Part shown: positions 8,784 to 12,965 of the stretch, one piece after another
Numbering within the stretch: position 1 is the first letter of the stretch
Layout of the letters: every line of letters starts with the position of its first letter
Made by a program: the position numbers and the translations under genes
The notes under the pieces: model-generated
Told to the model about the DNA's origin: nothing
The model's database searches: none
The model's input: the letters and a program-made list of their open reading frames with translations, nothing else
DNA from: Oehlia diaphana
Lineage: Eukaryota > Glomeromycota > Glomeromycetes > Glomerales > Glomeraceae
Direction of reading: 5' to 3'
Length of the DNA stretch: 12,965 nt
NCBI GenBank assembly: GCA_003833135.1
Contig: QZLH01000705.1
Coordinates: forward strand, 28,587 to 41,551

Positions 8784-9852
8784 GATTTTGTTGTTGATTT
8801 TGTTGATATCGACGATGTTTACTCCTATTTCTACTTCTTTGATTACGTCTTTTCTTCTTTTCTTCTTTTTCAGTTTCATGTAATTCAGGCGAGAGAGCGT
8901 TTTCATGATGATCTTGATCATTATTTGAAGGTACAAGTTGTGATTGTGATGATGGTTGTGGTTGTGATTGAGGTGGTAGTGGTGGTGGTGATTCTTCTCT
9001 TTGTTGATGATCGGAAGATTGCGGTAATATAGGAAGTTGATGTAATATTGACACATTTTGTTGTGGAATTATATTGAAATGATTTCTATAAGCTTAATAA
9101 TAATAATAATAATAAATAAATGTTAAAAAAGAAATCAAGTTTAAAAAAAATTCATGAATTATTTAATAAGAATTTCATAATGATTACAATAATATAGATT
9201 AGGATAATATGAAGAATTCCGATTTGAATTTTGAAAGTTTAATCTTGAATGATTACCGATGGATGTAGAAGAAGAAATAGGACGCGTCACTGATAAAGTT
9301 GTCGTAGATGAAGGAATTACCGGTCTATTATAAGTATATCTATTATCATTATTATTGTTGTTTGTTGTGATTAAAGATGAACGAGAAGATGAATTATATC
9401 TATTATCATTATTATTGTTGTTTGTTGTGGTTAATGATGAATGAGATGATGATGTATATCTATCATCATTTGTTGTGTTTAAAGAAGGACGAGGAGATGA
9501 TGTATAAAAGGAAAAAGGATGAGAAGAATATGTAGATGAAGAAGAGGAAGAAGAAAAATTTGAAGGGGTAGTGACATATCGTGACGAAGATGATAAATTA
9601 TTTTGTGTAATAATATCATCATCATTACTATTATTATTATTAGTTGTCACAATATCAGAATTATTTGAAGCGAAAGAATATCTCGAAGAAGAACGTCTTG
9701 AAGGGGTAAAATTTTGAATACGTTGATCATAAGAAGGAATATTATTGGACATGTTGTTTTGATAAGAAGTAGAAACGAAACGATGTCTTCTTGGAGTAAA
9801 ACGACGAGAAGGATTATTATTATTATAATTATAATTATAATAATAATAATAA

Positions 9853-9883
<31 letters not shown>

Positions 9884-10061
9884 TATTAAGATTAAATCTT
9901 GCTGTAGTGGAATTAGTGGAATTACGATTATAAATTGGTGGTAAACTAATTGTAGATGGTGACTGATAATGACGTGCAGAGTTTCTTGAAATGTTGTTTA
10001 TTAATGGTCGTTGTTGTGGTTGAGATTGAAGTGCACTATCATCGAACGTCTTTGGAGCCAT
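7873..10061 (-). CDS. Two-exon polyQ protein with dsRNA-binding-like domain
   Basis: Proposed exons are 9188-10061 and 7873-9092, giving 697 residues. The start ATG (AAAAAATGGC) has a strong context. The downstream frame has no ATG before its polyQ, so it cannot stand alone. Splicing TATTATT|GTAATC to ATTATTAAG|CTTAT removes 95 nt and restores phase exactly. Layout: residues 1-291 are Ser/Asn/Tyr/Arg-rich and disordered, with N62-N70 then Y71-Y75, FTPRR/FTPSRR motifs and 20-residue repeats (199-246). Residues 305-365 are Pro/Gln-rich; 366-387 are basic (KKKRRNQRSRNRSKHRR). Q395-Q439 is an unbroken polyQ, followed by Gln/His and an acidic stretch. Residues 468-534 resemble a degenerate dsRBD, ending in helix TKDLAKESVAEMAIEEFI. 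Four LDDST repeats cover 596-662. The layout suggests an RNA-binding, condensate-forming protein; that role is inference. Confidence 0.7.
7981..8181 (-). repeat. Four 51-bp tandem repeats inside the coding sequence
   Basis: Each unit encodes LDDSTNKCTSQSITSKG or a close variant (residues 596-662 of the joined protein). The two central units are identical at DNA level over 51 bp; the outer two are diverged. The unit length is a multiple of three, so copy number can change without breaking the frame. The repeats are rich in Ser/Thr next to Asp, a favourable setting for acidophilic kinases such as CK2. Confidence 0.85.
8440..8640 (-). other. Degenerate dsRNA-binding-like domain (within the polyQ gene)
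   Basis: Residues 468-534 of the joined protein read as a helix (YLLNFFISISKYI), strands (EYFLRVWSKSD, CCAILRVPI) and a final helix TKDLAKESVAEMAIEEFIKQ. The last part parallels the G-x-G-x-S-K-K-x-A-K-x-x-A-A-x-x-A-L pattern of dsRBDs, with G-A-F-K-P-T-K in the loop. The usual KK pair is reduced to T-K, so RNA affinity may be weak or altered. Confidence 0.45.
8650..8784 (-). repeat. Poly-Gln codon run (45 codons)
   Basis: 45 successive glutamine codons, 42 CAA and 3 CAG (the CAGs read as CTG at 8677, 8722 and 8752 on the plus strand), flanked by AAT-coded Asn and then Gln/His text. Open frames in other registers here (poly-Leu on the plus strand, poly-Asn on the minus) are by-products of the triplet repeat. 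Confidence 0.95.
9093..9187 (-). other. Predicted 95-nt intron in the polyQ gene
   Basis: Minus strand: donor GTAATC at 9187, acceptor TTATTATTAAG ending at 9093, with a T-rich tract and TTAAC as a possible branch site. The exon junction yields codon T|CT (Ser292) and keeps both frames in phase. The next AG (CTTATAG) would create a stop. A second phase-compatible donor, also GTAATC, exists upstream in the GGT AAT CAT codons of residues 269-271. Confidence 0.6.
9324..9467 (-). repeat. 60-bp in-frame tandem repeats
   Basis: The unit encodes DNRYNSSSRSSLITTNNNNN or variants at residues 199-218 and 219-238, with a third partial copy to 246. On the plus strand TATATCTATTATCATTATTA starts at 9335 and 9395, and a diverged TATATCTATCATC at 9455, exactly 60 bp apart. 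Confidence 0.8.
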
Positions 10062-10427
10062 TTTTTATCCTAATTTTTTTTTTTAAGATAAAAATTTATG
10101 AGATGATGAAATTTATTAGAATTATTTATTTATTCATTTAATTTTTTTTTTTAAAAAAAAAAAAAAAAATTTGGTAAAATAAGTAAAAATAAGTATAAAA
10201 GAAACAAACTTTTTTTTTTTGACTGCGGCTGATACAAATAGAAGAAAGAAATTCTTTAAAAGCTTTTAAAGCTTAAAATTTGGATTATTTATTATATATA
10301 TAAAAAAAAATTATAATTGTATATAAAAAGTATATAATTATATATAAAATTTAAGGGATAAAAAGAAAAAAATAAAATAAAAAATTGTTTAGTTAAATTG
10401 TTAACAAATTTTTTTATTTTTTAATGC

Positions 10428-10495
10428 ATCATTTAAATCATTTTTAAATCATTTTTAAATCATTTTTAAATCATTTTTAAATCATTTTTAAAAAT
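10428..10495 (+). repeat. 11-bp tandem repeat (TTTTTAAATCA)n
   Basis: Four exact units begin at 10441, 10452, 10463 and 10474, with a partial unit on each side; the pattern then decays into AAAATTTTTT runs up to about 10525. The 11-bp period is close to one helical turn and places A/T tracts in phase, which favours bent DNA. Confidence 0.85.
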
Positions 10496-10822
10496 TTTTT
10501 AAAATTTTTTAAATTTTTTTAAATCAAACATAATAATAAAATCTCTTTGATGAATAATAATAAAATTTTGATCAATTTTTTTTTTTTAGATTGAAATAAA
10601 AATTTGAGATTTAATGAAATTTAATGAAATCGATTTTTGATTTTCTTATATTTTTGATTTTTTTATGTTTTAAAGTCAAAAAAAAAAAAAAAAAAAAAAA
10701 AAAGGAGAGAAATTACTTATTTTGATCCATACTATAATTGAACTGAAATAATTAGTACATCGATTTCTTGAAGTGTTAAAGAATGACATGATTTGCTGAC
10801 CAATGGACCCAATGAAAACCGA

Positions 10823-10836
10823 TTATCACGTGATAA
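10823..10836. promoter_or_regulatory. Palindromic E-box, TTATCACGTGATAA
   Basis: A perfect 14-bp palindrome centred on CACGTG. TCACGTGA is the classical recognition sequence of fungal bHLH factors of the Cbf1 type. It lies about 760 bp upstream of the polyQ gene start and 435 bp past the thioesterase stop, so the target gene is unclear. Confidence 0.4.
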
Positions 10837-10887
10837 ATATCATTGCAGAAAAATTATACAATGTAGGATAATTATAAAACAAAATGA

Positions 10888-11086
10888 TTTCCCGCTGGAG
10901 CCCCCAACTGTCCTTTATTGGTAACGATATTGGACTGGGCTAGGATTTTATATAATTAGAAGTAAGGGTCCGGCGGGGCTTGCCCTGACGGATGACAGGT
11001 TCTATGACATTCTTTATTTGTATCGAACTATGTCCTTTTGACAATCTTGCCAACTTCACATAAAATAAAATAAATAAATAAAATAA
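10888..11086 (+). mobile_element. Short retroposed element (SINE-like) with 18-bp target duplication
   Basis: The insertion starts TTTCCCGCTGGAGCCCCCAA and ends in an (ATAAA)n tail at about 11058-11086. It is bracketed by the exact 18-mer AATTATAAAACAAAATGA at 10870-10887 and 11087-11104. A long perfect duplication plus a simple A-rich 3' tail indicates target-primed insertion by LINE machinery. The body is GC-richer than its surroundings and holds a hairpin TCCGGCGGGGC/GCCCTGACGGA near 10969-10993. GGTTCTATGAC (from about 11000) only weakly resembles a pol III B box and no clear A box is seen, so it may be a SINE, a truncated LINE end or an RNA pseudogene. Confidence 0.65.
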
Positions 11087-11234
11087 AATTATAAAACAAA
11101 ATGAATGAAAAAAAAATAATTAATTCATTTCCTTCTAAAGTTATTTAAATCTTTTATTAAATCCTTTTTTATTTGAAATTTATAAATTTAAAACAATATG
11201 AAGAATAAATTTGTGATACCAAAGACATCATAAC

Positions 11235-11268
11235 GCGGGCCTAATAATAGCCCAATAATGCGGGCCAG
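11235..11268. repeat. GC-rich GCGGGCC direct repeat just past the thioesterase stop
   Basis: GCGGGCC occurs twice with GCCC between, able to form small GGGC/GCCC stems. It starts immediately downstream of the stop codon on the minus strand and stands out in A/T-rich DNA. It may be part of the 3' untranslated region or the edge of a repeat. Confidence 0.35.
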
Positions 11269-11270
11269 TA

Positions 11271-11984
11271 TTATAATTTAACATTATTAGGATGATTAAG
11301 AGAAGGAGCAATATATTTCGTATGACGTCCCATAGCAATTATTTTACCATCACTTTTATTTTTTAAATCTACTGTAGTATAAGCAAGTGTTTTACCAAAT
11401 TTAACACATTCGGAGTCCTAAATAAAAAAAAAATTCAATTATAAACTTAATAAAATCTCCGAAAAAATAATTCAAAAAAAGGAATGTAACGTAAAGAATT
11501 ATGTACCATGATTATTATATCTCCTTCTTTGGCAGAATTTATAAAAGTAATATTTATATCTGTGCTAACACCTGTAGTGTACATCCCTTTTGTAGTTAAT
11601 GCTATTGAACCCCCTATATCAACTAATGTTGAAAGAAAACCACCGTGTGCGATCCCTAATCGGTTCTTAAAAGAATATATTATTAAAATCTGATTAAAAA
11701 GTATAATGAAAAAAGAAAATAATAATTTTTTTAATTACCAAGTGTAATTTTTCCACGGGTAATTCACAAGTAATTTTTTCATCAGCTACATCCGTAATCG
11801 TCATCTTAAATTATCAAAAAGAAAGAAAAAGAACCAATTCATGTTTATATAATAATGAAAATATATATATTAATAATGAATAAGTTATCGTTACCTTTCC
11901 TAAAAGTAATTTATCAAATCCATCAGTTGCCAAAAAATTTTGCAATACTTTACGAGCAAAAGTTAATCTAGAAGGTATTGACAT
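11271..11984 (-). CDS. Hotdog-fold acyl-CoA thioesterase, ACOT13/PaaI type (4 exons)
   Basis: Exons on the minus strand are 11895-11984, 11739-11804, 11507-11665 and 11271-11417. They are separated by introns of 90, 73 and 89 nt, all GT-AG and all in phase 0, giving 153 residues. The start ATG (GAAATGTC) gives an N-terminus similar in length to human ACOT13 (140 residues in all). The protein aligns with that family nearly without gaps: LLLGK, then NRLGIAHGGFLSTLVD, TGVSTDINITFINSAKEGD and KFGKTLAYTTVDL-NK, GK-IA-GRHTK. The active-site set is complete: N53, H59, G60, D68 and S86 have the same spacing as N50, H56, G57, D65 and S83 of the human enzyme. Family members hydrolyse medium- and long-chain acyl-CoA to free acid and CoA as tetramers, usually in cytosol or at mitochondria. 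R6, R11 and K12 in the N-terminus could aid mitochondrial association. The first donor GTAACG and third donor GTACAT are off-consensus. Confidence 0.9.
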
Positions 11985-12298
11985 TTCGCTGTAACCTAAA
12001 AATTAACAAAAAAAAATAACCTCCGTCAATTATGTTAAACAAAATTTTGAGTTTAATAATTGTTATCACACAATTAGTATGAGAACGATGATTGTTTAAT
12101 ATATAATTAAATAATACGGAATATTATTTTTAAACAATGGGTATAGTGAAAGATGCATTACTAACTTATTTGTTTATATTTTTTTTTTTTTTTTGTTTTT
12201 TAACCGAAAATAATAAATTTAAAATTTTTTTTAAAAATTTTTTTTTTTTTTTTCTTTGAAAAGACTTATTCAATCAAGATGTGGTGTTACTGGTGTAT
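11985..12298. other. Region upstream of the thioesterase
   Basis: No gene. Contains A/T runs, a T-rich block at 12179-12252 and, just above the ATG, a possible acceptor TTTTTAG near 11996 that could close an intron in the 5' leader. Confidence 0.35.
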
Positions 12299-12332
12299 CG
12301 TAACATGTTACGTTTCTTACGTAACTTTTTTT
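12299..12332. promoter_or_regulatory. Clustered GTAAC palindromes
   Basis: CGTAACATGTTACG (12299-12312) is a perfect 14-bp palindrome, followed by TTACGTAA, an 8-bp palindrome, so GTAAC/GTTAC half-sites recur four times within 35 bp. This is about 315 bp upstream of the thioesterase start, a plausible position for transcription-factor sites. Confidence 0.35.
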
Positions 12333-12479
12333 TTAAGGTTTGAATTCGTTCGAAACACAACATTTCAATGATCCGCATGTGACCAAAATTTCTTGTTTAA
12401 AAAGAAACAAAATTAGAATGTCTATCAACAAGAAAAAGGTAAGATCAATAGTAATTTTAATAACCTTATTAATACTTTG

Positions 12480-12881
12480 AATATATCCCTAAAAAGATTA
12501 AATAGATTTTTCCCCCTCTCACCTCCCCCTTTTTTTTCTCACAACTCCAATGTTTTTTTAGCCCAACCCGCTTATAAATCTTAAATTAGGGCGGCGTCAG
12601 CTTAAAGCGAAGCCAGACAACCACCCATTTATAACCTAAAAATTATGTGCGCAAAATCTCTGGATGACGATTCTGCATGGACATTCAAGTCCATGTGGCA
12701 TAATGAAAGTAGCCACACACCCTTTTATCGAACCAAATGTCGGATTGTATAATTACTTATACTAATCGACGAAATTGTGGGACTGATTTACATACCTGAT
12801 GCGGCGCAGGATCTTTACCAATTATAGTAGTGAGAGATCTAGTATTACCAATATGCATAAATTATATATAAATATTGGTAA
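12480..12881. repeat. Probable dispersed repeat with coding-like text
   Basis: Composition rises sharply above the surroundings (GGGCGGCGTCAGCTTAAAGC at about 12590). Both strands contain short coding-like phrases bounded by splice-like signals, for example minus-strand codons 12796-12858 (MHIGNTRSLTTIIGKDPAPH) followed by GTATGT, and plus-strand codons after TTTTTTTAG near 12560. No frame continues beyond about 25 codons. Hairpins occur at 12676-12695 (CATGGAC/GTCCATG) and at 12845-12881 (TTACCAATAT/ATATTGGTAA). It reads like a repeat family present in many copies; that is inference from texture. Confidence 0.4.
12796..12858 (-). other. Possible orphan first exon
   Basis: ATG plus 20 codons, ending CAG|GTATGT, a strong donor. 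The nearest acceptor (TTTTTAG ending at 12636) leads to only 12 further codons before a stop. Either a relic first exon carried by the repeat around it or a chance frame. Confidence 0.25.
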
Positions 12882-12887
12882 CGTACG

Positions 12888-12965
12888 AAAAAAAAAAAAA
12901 ATTTTTTTTTTTTTTTTAAAAAATAAATCCCTTTTTTTTATTTTTAAAAAAAAAAAAAAATTTAA
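12888..12965. repeat. A/T homopolymer blocks at the window end
   Basis: A14, T16, A/T mixed and A15 runs follow each other; a self-complementary low-complexity end likely to be unstable in sequencing and assembly. Confidence 0.7.

Larger units (their letters stand above)
10062..10869. other. Upstream region of the polyQ gene
   Basis: No gene. A/T-rich with a T/A homopolymer block at 10141-10170, TA-alternating DNA near 10290-10345 that could serve as a TATA region on the minus strand, and an A27 run at 10678-10704. From about 10705 rightwards composition becomes more balanced. Confidence 0.4.

Noticed and set aside
8599..8883. Poly-Leu open frame on the plus strand and a poly-Asn frame on the minus strand over the same DNA
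   Set aside because: Both are other registers of the CAA triplet repeat; the polyQ frame has the credible flanking domains and longer extent.
9714..9944. Plus-strand frame with a poly-Ile stretch
   Set aside because: Antisense of the Asn/Tyr-rich region of the polyQ gene.
10940..11040. tRNA or snoRNA gene in the GC-richer body of the retroposed element
   Set aside because: No cloverleaf, only a weak B-box-like string and no convincing A box or C/D motifs.
11508..11693. Plus-strand 61-codon frame
   Set aside because: Antisense of thioesterase exon 3, whose hotdog motif and splice sites are unambiguous.
12418..12437. Possible first exon ATG plus seven codons ending AAG|GTAAGA on the plus strand
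   Set aside because: The only nearby acceptor leads into the repeat island and a stop after 24 codons; too little support for a gene.
1..12965. CRISPR array, rRNA or bacterial-style operon
   Set aside because: No regularly spaced identical repeats with unique spacers, no rRNA text, and the genes have spliceosomal introns.

Overview
The window is eukaryotic, very AT-rich DNA (long A/T homopolymers, poly-Asn and poly-Gln coding, short 60-95 nt GT-AG introns). The mix of compact genes, decayed transposon ORFs and small non-autonomous elements fits an early-diverging fungus, most likely an arbuscular mycorrhizal (Rhizophagus-like) species. That assignment is inference from composition and gene style; no rRNA or mitochondrial marker is present.

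Left third (1-5.4 kb) is a graveyard. At 217-1252 lie frame-broken remnants of a transposon-like ORF. At about 1.53-2.75 kb there is an unrecognised, intron-containing gene relic whose exon is interrupted by a 244-bp hAT-like MITE with a perfect 8-bp target duplication. A second, inverted copy of the same MITE sits at 3179-3394 with its own 7/8 duplication. Two copies of another, TA-flanked inverted-repeat element (3788-4147 and 4295-4549, opposite orientations) follow, then a 154-bp tandem duplication (4652-4959).

The middle (6.09-10.06 kb) holds two convergent genes. One is a single-exon secreted SMP-30/gluconolactonase-like protein (+, 6092-7087) retaining all four metal/substrate positions. 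The other is a minus-strand gene that looks like two separate open frames but is best read as two exons joined by a 95-nt intron (9093-9187). It encodes a 697-residue protein with a Ser/Asn/Tyr/Arg-rich disordered N-terminus, a 45-residue polyQ tract, a degenerate dsRNA-binding-like domain and four 17-residue acidic/Ser-Thr repeats.

The right third contains a short retroposed element (10888-11086) with an exact 18-bp target duplication and an (ATAAA)n tail. Next is a four-exon minus-strand gene for a 153-residue hotdog-fold acyl-CoA thioesterase of the ACOT13/PaaI type with every catalytic position conserved. It is followed by a palindrome-rich upstream region and a GC-richer island at 12.5-12.88 kb that is probably a dispersed repeat. 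The thioesterase would act in acyl-CoA turnover and the SMP-30 protein on a secreted lactone or similar ester; nothing in the sequence ties the three genes into one pathway.
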